Source: Ricinus communis (lineage: Eukaryota; Streptophyta; Magnoliopsida; Malpighiales; Euphorbiaceae). Taken from it: a stretch of 64,000 bases of DNA. The stretch is taken from the NCBI RefSeq assembly GCF_019578655.1, contig NC_063265.1:14432285-14496284 (forward strand), read 5' to 3'. The position numbers and the translations under genes are program-made. The notes beneath the pieces are model-generated. The model was not told the origin of the DNA, searched no databases, and saw only the letters and a program-made list of their open reading frames with translations. Of the stretch, positions 36,619 to 47,569 are shown piece by piece. Within the stretch, counting starts at the first letter, position 1. Each line of letters begins with the position of its first letter.

Positions 36619-38914
36619 TCTTCATCACATGATGAAATTGCTGTATGCATATACCACAAATGCCGAATTTCACTTTCTCTTCAATAATTCTCTTTCTTCT
36701 TCTTCTTCTTCTTCTTCTTTTTTTTTTTTCTTTTTTTTCTGTGATTAATAAGTGACTGTAATGGTCTTGTCTTCCAATTTGCTTTCTGGGTATGACCGCT
36801 GCTTGCACTCAATAAGATGTAATGTGATCTGGTATCTACATGTCAATTACTGAAAAATAATTGCCAAAATGTGTTACTTGTATCTCATTTTTATGAGAAA
36901 ATAAATATAAAAAAACGAGTTTGTAATTAATTTTTATGATTGTGAAATCGTCAATTTAAATCTCAGTCACAGTTTACTAACATATATAAACTGCAGCATT
37001 TGTTACCATTTGTGATTTCACTTTTTTTCTGATATCACTTTATATTTTACCTTTGCACTTCTCTTAATTTTCTTTTTGGTGTCTCTTAACAAATAATGTT
37101 AGATCCCATAGGTCACTACAAAATGAATACAAATCCATCCATTGTAACTATAAAGCATGGCAATTTCACTTATATGTCACTATAGTTTAACAAATACAAC
37201 ATTGGATTTAATTTCTCATAACACTTTATAATGACTTTTGGACCTCTCTTAAAATCTTTTGTCTCTTACAAATAATGATAGATCTCATAGGTCACTACAA
37301 AATGAAAACAAAGCTAGTATGAAATGAAACTCCTAAATTATTGGATTTCCTTGAATGGACCCTTCTATTTTTCTTTATATATATTTAAATGTAGTTATTT
37401 CAATCGGAACTTCACTTTTTAAGACACATCTGAACTTGTTTTAAATCTATTTAAAAAATATTATTTTTTTATTCATGTTATATCAAATCCCATTAATACT
37501 ATTTGCATACTATTCAAATCCACTTAAATTTATTTATATTTTACTTACAATACATATAAAAATATGAATAGAGGTGAGCATATAAATTTAATTAATAATT
37601 ATTTATAGTCTTATAATTAATTAATAAATTAAATTAATATAAAAAATATAAGTAATATACTATTTCTTAAAATAAATAATTAAAATTCAATTAAGAATGA
37701 ATGATATAAATTCATAATAATCACTAAAAAGTTATTTATAATATATATTTAAAAATATTATTTTTAAGATAAAAGAGTAATGGTGAGAAATGGTCATTCT
37801 TCTATTTGAAATTTAAGGCACTACGGTTGTATATATATAGTCAATAATTCAAGAGTCAGATTTATAATGAATTTTGAATTTTCTTTCAATATTAAATCCT
37901 AGTTATTTTACATTAATCAGATACACATTTATATAATTAATGAGTTATACAAAGTGTATTCATAAAAAATTAAAATTTCTAAAGATATTTAACATAATAT
38001 TTAAATAGATATGTCTATTTTATTAATAAACACCCAATTATCTTTATAAATTTAGATAGAGGCAGAGATACTAATTAAAGAACCTTTTTCATAACATTAA
38101 AACTCTACAAATAGTAAATTTAAAATAAAAATAAAAATTAAATAACAAAACAACTTATAATAATGCAAATAAAAATTGGCAGCTAAATGAAAATAATAAC
38201 CAATCAAACAAAGTTTAGAAATTTAAGTAATATATTATTAAATAGACATGGGCTACTCGTATATATTATCAAACTCTAAATGAATCTACAACTGATATTA
38301 AAAATTAAATACAAAAACCAATAACATATTTATTAAATTTAATTTATTAAAGGCAAGTGAGATCCGATATCCAAAACCACGTGAAACCAGCGGGGCCTAC
38401 CATGTGCGCAGTTTCTGGGTTTGATGATATTGAAGAAATAAATAAAATTATGAACGTCAACTGGAAAAAATCATTAAATAAGAGGAAAGGACAATATGAT
38501 TAGGAAAAGTTGTTGGCAATATTGATTGTTGACAGACAATATAATTATTACGCACCCATAACGAAGATAATATTGAAGATAAAATAAAATAAAATAAACC
38601 CAGAAGAGAAGAGGTGCGCATGCATGCATGAAATTATGAGGGGGCCAAACACTGTTATCCTGTCTCGTTTCTTTTTTTTTTTTTTTTTTTTTTTTTCATT
38701 TCTTATTATTCATGAAACAAATCAGAGAGGTTATTTTCTCATAATTTAATTGAATTATTATTTGCTTTTGTCTGGTCTGTAAAGACTTGTAGAGATCAGA
38801 ATTTTGCTATATGTAGTAGTGCAGAAGAGGGCTGCAGATGCACTGGCAACTGAAAACAAATTAAGCACTCACCAACTCACATATATCCGATCAAATTGCA
38901 TAGGATAGAAAAAC
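36619..38914. other. Intergenic DNA between the two lectin genes
   Basis: It starts with the 3' flank of lectin gene 1, including a CTT/T-rich tract at about 36690-36740 and a possible poly(A) signal AATAAG near 36811. It then becomes AT-rich. A T run at about 38672-38696 lies 220 bp upstream of lectin gene 2. It also contains the local duplication at 37010-37315. Confidence 0.5.
37010..37315. repeat. Local direct duplication, unit about 180 bp
   Basis: AGGTCACTACAAAATGAA occurs at about 37110 and again at about 37290. Each is preceded by AAATAATG.TAGATC and, further upstream, by a TCACTTTATA-like block and CTCTCTTAA. The two units are diverged by small indels. Confidence 0.75.
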
Positions 38915-40315
38915 ATGGCACCCGTGATTCCCAGGTTCTGTGTCTTCAAATCAAACTATGCCGGGAAGTATTTGCGTTACGTTCAAGAAGAAAAGCAGCG
39001 CAGGTTGATCCGATGCGACGGCGACGATATCTGGGATCCGTTATCCAAGTTCAGAGTGGAGAAAGCAAAGAGCAATAAAGACTTGGTCCACATAAGATGC
39101 TCTTACAGCAACAAATACTGGCGGCGTAATGGGGAGGTGACGGATTTAATCGCTGCGGCAGCTGATGCGGCAGACGAAGACCCATCCAAATGGTCATGCA
39201 CGTTGTTCAAGCCCCTCGCAAAAGATGACAAAACATTTCGTTTTCAGCACGTCCAGAGTGGGAACAACGTATGGTATCTGCGGTCAGATAATGAAGACCG
39301 GGGTTGCTTAATTGCCAGATATTCGTACGAAGAGCCAGATGGAGGCGATCTCTTCACAATCACTGATTGGGAATCCTTGGTGATATTGCCCAAACATGTG
39401 GCGTTCAAGGGCGATAATGGGAAATATCTACGTTACCGCGGCGAAGGTGGTGACGAACACATGGAATTCGGAGCTACTGACATTGGTGATAATAAGGTTG
39501 GAGAGCAAATCTTCAGCAATCCTGATGGAAGTATCTGCTTGAAGCACGATTCCAATGGAAAATTCTGGAGGGCTACCCCAAATTGGATATATCCAGACAC
39601 AACGAGCGCTTCCGGCTCTGACCCAGCAACACTGTTTTGGCCAATCAAACTTCAGGGCAATGCTATCGCCCTCCGTAGCACGGGCAACGACAGATTTTTG
39701 CGCAGAACTGATTATGGTGGTACAGTGGACTGTCTCGCTGCAGCATCTTGGGCCACGACTATTGACAGGCAGAGCCACCTGGCGGTGGAAGAGCTTATCA
39801 AAGTGAGGCAAATTTATAATGTGGTGTACAGATTGGAGGATGCTAGAATTTATGACGAAACGCCCATGACATTGGCTCGCTCCTGTGTCTCTAACATGAC
39901 TCAACAGACTGAAACATTAGAGGTGACAATGTCGTACACAGAGGCCTGGAAGTACGAATGGAATACTGGTGTTTCAATGGCATCTTCTTTTAGTATGAAA
40001 TTCTCAGCTGGGATTCCGATGATCACGGATATTTCCATTGAAGTGAAGGATTCGAGGGAAGATGAATACGAGTGGGGAACTGTGGTAGATGGGTCTTTCA
40101 GTTTGACAAAAACAATCCCAGTTAGCGTGCCGCCAATGACTAAAACGACAGTTAGACTTCTTGCAACGCTTGGTTCTTGCGACGTTCCCTTCTCCTACAC
40201 TCAGCAAGACACCCTTACTAATGGGCAGTTAGATGTTTCTGTCAAGCACGACGGTCTTTATACTGGTGCCAATTGCTACAAATTTCGCACTGAGACCTCA
40301 GAGGAAAAGTTGTAA
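38915..40315 (+). CDS. Amaranthin-like chimerolectin with C-terminal aerolysin-like domain, copy 2
   Basis: A single exon of 466 residues, starting MAPVIPRFCVFKSNYAGKYL and ending TSEEKL. It has the same architecture as the copy at 35188-36618: agglutinin domain 1 (residues about 3-148), agglutinin domain 2 (about 153-296, opening KHVAFKGDNGKYLRYRGEG and ending YGGTVDCLAAASWATTID) and an aerolysin-like C-terminus (about 305-460, with VPPMTKTTVRLLAT and CDVPFSY). The two agglutinin domains are visibly much more similar between the copies than the C-terminal domain, where only scattered blocks match. A candidate TATA (TGCTATATGTAG) lies near 38804. A poly(A) signal AATAAA is at about 40500. The start is chosen because it aligns with the first residue of the neighbour. 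No signal peptide. Confidence 0.93.
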   Translation: MAPVIPRFCVFKSNYAGKYLRYVQEEKQRRLIRCDGDDIWDPLSKFRVEKAKSNKDLVHIRCSYSNKYWRRNGEVTDLIAAAADAADEDPSKWSCTLFKPLAKDDKTFRFQHVQSGNNVWYLRSDNEDRGCLIARYSYEEPDGGDLFTITDWESLVILPKHVAFKGDNGKYLRYRGEGGDEHMEFGATDIGDNKVGEQIFSNPDGSICLKHDSNGKFWRATPNWIYPDTTSASGSDPATLFWPIKLQGNAIALRSTGNDRFLRRTDYGGTVDCLAAASWATTIDRQSHLAVEELIKVRQIYNVVYRLEDARIYDETPMTLARSCVSNMTQQTETLEVTMSYTEAWKYEWNTGVSMASSFSMKFSAGIPMITDISIEVKDSREDEYEWGTVVDGSFSLTKTIPVSVPPMTKTTVRLLATLGSCDVPFSYTQQDTLTNGQLDVSVKHDGLYTGANCYKFRTETSEEKL

Positions 40316-40429
40316 TCTGAAAGAAAAATCACCTGAAAATGAAACTGCTACAGGTTTACCAACCTTGTTAGCAGCACTGCATTTACCAACCTTGTGAACG
40401 CATGCACTTATCCTAAATAATTGGTGTAA

Positions 40430-40960
40430 GCCATTGTCGCTGGGCTTTCTTTTTCTGAAAATTAATCGCAGTTGTGTTGCTTCTTAATCATCAAATATCA
40501 ATAAATAAATTCTCCTGAAAAATGAAAACGAATATTGAATAAATAAATATTTTCTGATCTGGTTAGGGATTTTACAGACTTGAGCAATTTTTAGATATCT
40601 ATGTGTTTCTATTATCTGCTAATAATAATTTGCTATATTATTTATTTCATAAGAACTGCGAATTGCTAATATTTTCTTAGAGGCAGAAGTTGAATATTTA
40701 ACATTTAAAACAAACAATAAGATTTTATTTAATTTTATTTTATTTTGACAAGCAAAAAACTTAACCCATTAATTGTTATGTATCATGGTGACATATTGAA
40801 TGATAAGTTTTGCCAATTTTGCTCTTTGATTAATGGGTTATTTAGGAAGAAGAGGAGAGAAACCAATGGAAAGGAAATTTTTTCTCTACAAACTTATCTA
40901 CTTGAACATAACTTTTCCGGCATCACCACCAATCCACCATTTAAACCTTCAAGATGAGTG
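40430..40960. repeat. 3' flank of lectin gene 2, duplicated at 58441-58860
   Basis: The region from the GCCATTGTCG stretch through TTGAATATTTAACATT, AACAATAA and CATATTGAATGATAAGTTT to GGAAGAAGA matches 58441-58860 in order, with moderate divergence. It includes the presumed poly(A) site of lectin gene 2 (AATAAA at 40500-40505). It is probably non-coding. Confidence 0.88.
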
Positions 40961-41559
40961 TTTTTATTTTATTAATTCGGCCTTTAAATAGTAAGAGAAT
41001 TAATCATATCCACATAATAAGAATTCTCATAGATATTTTCACAAAGATAACTATTTTCTAGTATTGGTTTTATAATGAATAAAAAAATAGATTAAATAAG
41101 ATGATCGAATATATTTATACATAAAGACATTAATTTTTCATAAAATTGGCATAAATAGAGCTAAATATAATTTATTTATTAAAATGAAATATATTTTTCC
41201 ATTTCAGTTCAACATTGTGATTCATAAAGAATTAAAAGAAAGAAAAATTAAATGTCAAATGTTTTAACATCCAGATAGGAATATCTTTCCCGTAAGTTTA
41301 GGTTTGATATTTGCACACTTGAATTTTGGTGGTCATTTCAATTCCATTATATGTGCTAGCTCCACCTTCCCACATGGAATGTTGCTGCTATAGTTAAATA
41401 GAACAACTACTACAGTTTGCTGAAGAGGCTCTAAAATTTTTGAAGCTAAAATTGCTAATCTTAACTTTTAATGTGATTGGATAAGATAAAAAAAATATTA
41501 AAAAAAATAATCAACCGAAATTTTTCTTTATTTTAAGACTTTTCTTTTTCAAACTAACC
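40961..41559. other. AT-rich intergenic DNA
   Basis: No gene or recognisable repeat seen between the lectin 3' flank and the polygalacturonase relic. Confidence 0.45.
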
Positions 41560-42480
41560 TTTGGATTGCACTGATTCCATGGACAATATAATTGATCTAT
41601 AATGATAGGAATCTAAACATTTTTCACTATAATATGTTCAAAATGTATATCAGATACAACGCCATCATATGATGCAGGTCAAGTCTTTATTCTCACTCCA
41701 TTAGCAGTATCGAAGAAGGTACAATTCTTCACAAAAAGTCCAAAATACAAGTTCTTCATCCTTAAACTTTCCTAAGTTCCCCATACTAATTTCATGTATG
41801 GGTTTGCATCTAGCATTAGTGATCCATACTTGTTGGCTACCATCACCGAGAGAGATGCAGTCGTCGCCATTGCTAATATTTGAATAAATAATGTTGATCC
41901 CATTTGATCGTTCCATATAAATACTATCCGTGTTGATATTAGTTGCAGGTGTAGTAGTTGTAAAGTGCTGAAAAGTGAGGTTTTTACATCCTAAAATATT
42001 GATATGAAAATTCTTTCTCTGAATAAAAACTATATTTTGGACAATGCTATTAGTGAGAAAATTGAACTTTAAATTCTGTGCAATTTTTAAATGAACAAAA
42101 ACATATGGAGAAAGTTTTATTATTATCACTGTAAAACAATATTGTAAGATAATAAATATGTGTAAAATATTGTTTTGATACACTTAGAATTGGAAGTAAC
42201 TTGCATTTAGAATTTTGGGCACAATTATTTTTCTTCCATGCAATTTCTCCTTGCCCATCAAAAGTTCCTCTCCCGTTTACTATAAACTGATCAATATACG
42301 AAAAAGTGATCCAACTATCTACTTTAATATGTATACTAGGGTTCATTGGTATCTTTATTATTTCTGGAAGGACCTTTTATAATACCTTTACAAGGACCTT
42401 TTATATCTGCCCTACTTAGACTATATCTTTATCTGATTCCATTGTTCCATATGCATCTTTCCAAGCACTTATTGATTAGG
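41560..42480 (-). pseudogene. Polygalacturonase (GH28) pseudogene, copy 1
   Basis: Read leftward, the pieces of a plant GH28 pectinase appear in order: AWKDAYGTMESDKD (5' exon, about 42470-42430), EIIKIPMNPSIHIKVDSW, FIVNGRGTFDGQGEIAWKK, an intron around 42185-42085, NFHINILGCKNLTFQHF, NTDSIYMER, NGDDCISLGDGSQQV, CKPIHEISMGNLGKF, then CTFFDTANGVRIKT and IDQLYCPWNQC near 41570. The family cleaves polygalacturonan in cell walls. The aspartates of NTD and DD are kept, but the usual CGPGHGIS histidine motif is altered to CKPIHEIS. A TGA at 41679-41681 replaces the conserved tryptophan after RIKT, and another stop lies further on. The gene is dead. Part of it recurs at about 51070-51650. Confidence 0.9.
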
Positions 42481-43692
42481 AAACTCCTGGACACTAGAAC
42501 TAGAAGCACTGAAAAATAAGACCCCATAATAAAAAGGCATTAACCAAACAACAACTCCACGAGATACCAAGCATTAACACAAATATGACATAGGCAGACA
42601 GTAAGACTAGATAATTAACACTTGGTCTGGGCCTCAATATAGGCCATTGACAAAGGCAAACATGATCAAAACCCATACCTCATGGTTAATACAGCAAGTC
42701 TTCGAATTCTACTATGACATTTTGTTACGCATAATAAGGTAAGAGCTTTTCAAAAGTGTTATATTGCTCTCTATATAGGAACTTGAAATATCCTTTTGCC
42801 TAATATTTGAAGGTAGAAAACTTAGACAATGCTTAGTGTTATGTTGCAATAAATAGGTGAACATTACATCCTTAGAAATTGTCTAATTTACACATATTTC
42901 AATCATTTGATTTACTGATATATATATATATACCGATTTTATATACATAAATTTCCACTCTATATTTAGAAATGTATGTCCCTTTAAATCTAATTCTATT
43001 TTTAAATTTAGTATCAAATGAAATTTGGATTGACATGCCTACCTTAATAGAAATAATCTGGTCGCAGTGATATCAATACATTAATGTACTGATTCAGAAA
43101 GTTTAGCACAACAGAAATCCTATTGATAGCTAGTGAGCTTATGAGTCAAAGTTGATACATATTTATTGATAAATGATGTGTTAATCATATAATATAAAAA
43201 TATAAAATATTTATATAAAAGTATAATTATTCTAATTAATCTATTAATCATGGTGTATATATCTAGATAATAATTTGTCTATATATTTATTTTATACGTT
43301 TGTCTTAAGATTTATTTGATTGTTGGTCTTAGACTGGGCCTTAGCCTAACTCTGTTGGGTCTAGAATTTTGTATATTTGGACTTTATGTCCAACTGAGAA
43401 AAAGGGCAAAAAGAAGTCAAACAAAGCATGGACACTTTCTGATCTTTATGTGATCCAGCATTTGTATTGGGCTAAATGTCTTTTCTGGCTAAAATCTTGA
43501 TACGTGCATATCAATTGAGACTGAAATTATGGCATGTTAATATAATTATTGTACATCAATGAAATAATATTAAATGTACATATCTAGAAAATTCATTATT
43601 AATTATTTTTAAAAATATATTTACTATACTGCTTTTACAATTTATTTAACTAGTAAATATAAATTATTAATAATTATCATTATATTTATATT
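42440..43692. repeat. Polygalacturonase upstream unit, copy A1
   Basis: This 1.25-kb segment, covering the 5' end of the polygalacturonase relic and DNA upstream of it, recurs at about 51570-52860 (nearly identical) and 53441-54620 (patchily altered). Its right border with the copia fragment, TATATTTATAT then TAATGATGC, is the same in A1 and A2. No coding potential. Confidence 0.92.
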
Positions 43693-43695
43693 AAT

Positions 43696-44480
43696 GATGC
43701 ATATGGTATTCGAGACATTTTCATCCTTCCTTCTTTACTGCTAGGACTCATACTGGAGGATAATTTGAAACTAAGAGGAAGTGGGGTAGAAATTGACTTA
43801 CAATCTTGCATATTGAAGCGTCGTAAGACCTTCTTCAAATAATTTTTCTGAGAAAGTCAAATCTTCCTATTGTTTCTGTCTCGGTGAATTTGCATCCTTA
43901 GAATCTTGTTTGCCGGTCCCAAGTCCTTCATTTCAAATTCCCTAGCCAACTGTGCCTTTAGTTCTTCAATATGATCTTTGTCAGGGCCTACACAACATGT
44001 CATCTACATACAACAGTAAGATAATAAAATCACTTTTACCAAATCTCTTGAAATATGCACAAGGGTCTGCATTAAGTCTGTTGTATCCAAGGCTTATGAT
44101 GAAGGAATCAAATCTTTTATACCAACACCTCGGCGCCTGCTTTAAACCATATAAAGATTTGTTCAACCTACAAACCAAATTCCCCTTTCCTTTTTCTTCA
44201 AAACCTTCTGGCTGGAGCATATAAATTCTTCCTTAAGATCTCCATGAAGAAAAGCTGTTTTCACATCTAGCTACTCTAGATGTAAGTTAAATGTAGCACA
44301 CATCACCAAGACTACTCGAACAGTTGTTAATCGAACCACAGAGGAAAATATTTCGTTGAAGTCAATCCCCTCCTTCTAAACATATCCTTTCACCACCATT
44401 CTTGCACGAAACCGCTCCACTTGATCATCGCTATTTCTTTTAATCTTAAAGACCCATTTGTTGCCAATGGCCTTTCTTCC
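43696..44480 (-). pseudogene. Copia element 2 reverse transcriptase remnant, truncated
   Basis: MLQPEGFEEKGKGNLVCRL, NKSLYGLKQAPRCWYKRFD and LLYVDDML are RT blocks. Further left, in shifted frames, LAREFEMKDLG and RIPYAS follow. Frameshifts near 43980 and 44230 and stops interrupt the gene. The remaining RT and RNase H are absent. Confidence 0.88.
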
Positions 44481-45239
44481 TTGTGGTAGTGGCATAAGCT
44501 TCCAAGTCTTGTTTTTATGTAGAGCTTCCATCTCTTCTTGCATTGTTGCCATCCACTGAGATGCATCTAAAACTGCTCATTGCTTCTTGGAGAGTTGATA
44601 GCTCCCCTTCCTCAGTTAGAAGACAGTATGCGATATTGCTGCCTATATTATAATCTTTCTGCCAGGTGGTGTAAATTTTATACGTTTTCCCTTTCCAAGT
44701 TCTGACTCTCCAAACTCGGATGGCTCTTCAAACTCGACCGGTTCTTCCTCTTCGTGCTCAGCCGAAGAATCTTCTTATAGACTTTCTTTCCACCCTGTAT
44801 AGTTGTAGTCTCCGAATTTTCTTTTAAAGTGCTATCATCTTCTCCCTTCAATTTATCTTCTAAGAAGATTACATCCTCGTGATTATAACCTCTGGGGGAT
44901 CCCATGGTGATACCCTTCACACCATCGAAGATATCCCAAGAACAAACACTTCCTAGATTTTGGATCCAGCTTTGTAGTTTCTTGGATATTATACATAACA
45001 TACACATGACTTCCAAATATATGGAGTTTTGAATAATCAACTGGCTTCCCACCCACATCTCCATTGGTGTCTTTTGATCAATTCTTTGTAGATGGAGACC
45101 CCAGGTTAATCACATAACATGCGGTGTTAAGCGCCTCGTGCAGAATACCTTATTTAGGCTGGGCTCCCAACAATGCTCTAGTTCTTTCTAACAGAGTTCG
45201 TTCATCCGCTTCCGCCACTCCATTTTGTTGAGGAGTGTA

Positions 45240-45831
45240 TGCCGTAGTGAACTGCCTCTTGATGCCTTCTTACTTGCAAAAGCTATTAAATTCATTACTT
45301 GTGTATTCTCCTCCATTATCTGTCCTCAAACACATGATCTTATTCCCTGAATCAAGTTCAACCCGTACTTTGTAAGTTTTGAAAACTGCAAATACATCTC
45401 CCTTGCTCTTGATAGGATACACTAAACATCTCCTGGAGTAATCATCGATGAAGGACACAAAGTACTTAGCTCCTCCTAGTGATGAAACTGGTGCTTGCCA
45501 TACATCAAAGTGAACTAATTCTAGAACATCCTTGCTTCTAGAATTGGATGTATCGAACTGAGTCGATTTTGCCGCTTGTTATGCAATGCTCACAAAAGGG
45601 TAATGATACATTTGTGAGACCAGGAAGTAGATTTTTCTCAGCAAGAACCTTCATGCCTTGTTCAGACATATGTCCAAGCTTCTGATGCCACACCATTGTA
45701 GATCTCTCGCTTGAACTACTTGAAGCAAAAGATGCTTCTGCTTCATGCACAGTCTCTCCCAAAAATATATACAAATTAGCAACAATTTTTTCTCCTTTCA
45801 TAATTACAAGCGCTCCTCGGCTAATCTTCAT
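45240..45831 (-). pseudogene. Copia element 2 GAG-pre-integrase and integrase remnant
   Basis: The frame from 45831 has MVWHQKLGHMSEQGMKVLAE and the zinc-finger tail CEHC, the pre-integrase signature. A frame change separates it from the integrase core, which reads FIDDYSRRCLVYPIKSKGDV and LRTDNGGEYTSNEF near 45450-45270. Confidence 0.9.
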
Positions 45832-45873
45832 GATTCCTCTCTGAACTTTGATAATGCAATTAAGATCATCCAG

Positions 45874-46959
45874 CTATCCCAGAGATAACAAATTCTTCTT
45901 CAGACCTTCCACATGTCGCACTCCTTGAATAGTGCGGATTGTACCGTCATACATCTTCAACCTGATAGTTCCAATGCCTATGATTTTTAAGACATTATCT
46001 TCACAACCATACACAGATCCTCCTAAAATAGGTTCATAATGATGGAACCATTTTCTTCGAGAGGTCATGTGATAAGTTGCTCTTGAGTCAAGAAGCCATA
46101 CATCAGCAAATCTCTTCCTGCTCTTAGTTGATATTGTTGCTTCACAGCACAATACATTTCCATCATTCGAAGTGCATGCCACATTTCCTTGAGGATTGGA
46201 ATTCTTCAGACTCCAACAATCCCTCTTCAGGTGACCTTTCTTACCACAATAGTAGCATTTATAATTCTTCTTACTTTTTGATTTTGATCTACCATGATTG
46301 TGACTCCCATTTGAACCACGTTCTGTTGATCTCCTCTCATCACCATCAAGGCTTCCACCCATTGTGAACTGCACCGCCGCTTGTCTTCTTTGTTCCTTTC
46401 TACGATTTTCTTCTTCAAGAATAGCTACCGCTATATCATCAAAGACTAGAATTTCGGTAACAACATTATTTGTCAAACTGATGATGAGTTGATCATACGA
46501 ATCAGGTAGACTTTGGAGTAGAAGTTCTGCACGTTCTTGTGACTCTATTTTATAGCCCAGAGATGTGAGTTGAGAAAATAGAGTATTCAAGACATTAAGG
46601 TGCTCTGTCACTGAAGTAGATTTTGACATTCTTAATGTGTAAAGTTTCCTCTTAAGCAAAATTTTGTTGTGTAATGACTTGGCTTCGTACAGTCTAGTGA
46701 GGTAGTCCCAAATCTCCTTCGCTTTTCTTTTCTTCACTCTGGACAAGATCCCATCTGCAAGTGCCAGATGAAGGTTTGCAATAGCATTCCCATCCATCTC
46801 GTTCCACTTATTATCATCTGTGAGTGTTGTCGGTTGTTCACTGATTGTCGCAAGACAATTGTCTTTTCTCAATACAGCCTTTATCTTTAATTTCCACAAT
46901 GAGAAATTACTCCTATTGAACTTTTCAATCTCAAATTTTGCCGCCATTGCTTCTATCAC
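45874..46959 (-). CDS. Copia element 2 gag and protease open frame
   Basis: An open frame of about 361 codons. The likely initiation is the ATG that gives MAAKFEIEKFNRSNFSLWKL, four residues inside the frame. It contains a UBN2-type gag domain, a CCHC zinc knuckle (CYYCGKKGHLKRDC) and the start of protease (WLLDSRATYHMT). The protease active-site triad, normally DSG, reads DSR, so protease should be inactive. The frame ends in a stop soon after KKNLLSLG, before integrase. Confidence 0.88.
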   Translation of the reverse strand: MIEAMAAKFEIEKFNRSNFSLWKLKIKAVLRKDNCLATISEQPTTLTDDNKWNEMDGNAIANLHLALADGILSRVKKRKAKEIWDYLTRLYEAKSLHNKILLKRKLYTLRMSKSTSVTEHLNVLNTLFSQLTSLGYKIESQERAELLLQSLPDSYDQLIISLTNNVVTEILVFDDIAVAILEEENRRKEQRRQAAVQFTMGGSLDGDERRSTERGSNGSHNHGRSKSKSKKNYKCYYCGKKGHLKRDCWSLKNSNPQGNVACTSNDGNVLCCEATISTKSRKRFADVWLLDSRATYHMTSRRKWFHHYEPILGGSVYGCEDNVLKIIGIGTIRLKMYDGTIRTIQGVRHVEGLKKNLLSLG

Positions 46960-47219
46960 AAACGGTGCCTTTTAGCTTGTAAAATGAACCGCAGTAATGA
47001 ACACAACTCACTAGGTAAGTTTCCAGGAAAGATTGGAGGGTCACAAGCGGACCTCTTAAATACCAATTTCCTTAGATAGAATCTTCCCCAAATTGTAAGT
47101 ATTCTTACTACTCCACACAAGCTCTTTTGCACCAAAGAAACCTCAAAAAATCCTCTTCTGATGTGAAAGATCAGACTGAGCTGCAACCACCGAATTTTAA
47201 GAAATTTCTTGCTAATCAA

Positions 47220-47231
47220 GCTCTGATACCA
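47220..47231 (-). other. Primer-binding site of copia element 2
   Basis: On the minus strand this is TGGTATCAGAGC, the exact plant initiator-Met tRNA complement, two bases after the LTR end. Confidence 0.93.
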
Positions 47232-47569
47232 ATTGTAGAAAAATATGAACCTGATAGAGCAAAATCACAGCTAATGATTTGAGAAAATAAAGATAAAGTA
47301 AGACAAAATACACAATAGAACACACAGATTTACGTAAAAAATTCCTAAACAAATTACGGTAAAAACCACGGGCAAGGATAGAAGAATTTTACTATAAGAA
47401 AATAATAGAAGTTACAAACTCTCTATTTATAAAGGAGAAAATATTAAAATTCTCTCTTTATAATAGGAGAAAAATAATTGCTTAACTCTCTAATATTTTT
47501 CTCTTATTTTTTGGATGATAGAATAACAAGGTGAGACTTCTATTATATAGGCTTGGAAGGTACCTCAAC

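Noticed and set aside
42440..43692. Idea that the repeated upstream unit is the missing 3' LTR of copia element 2
   Set aside because: It shows none of the LTR end sequences (TGTTGATATT or TTCTACA) seen at 47234-49660, and it contains the 5' end of the polygalacturonase relic.
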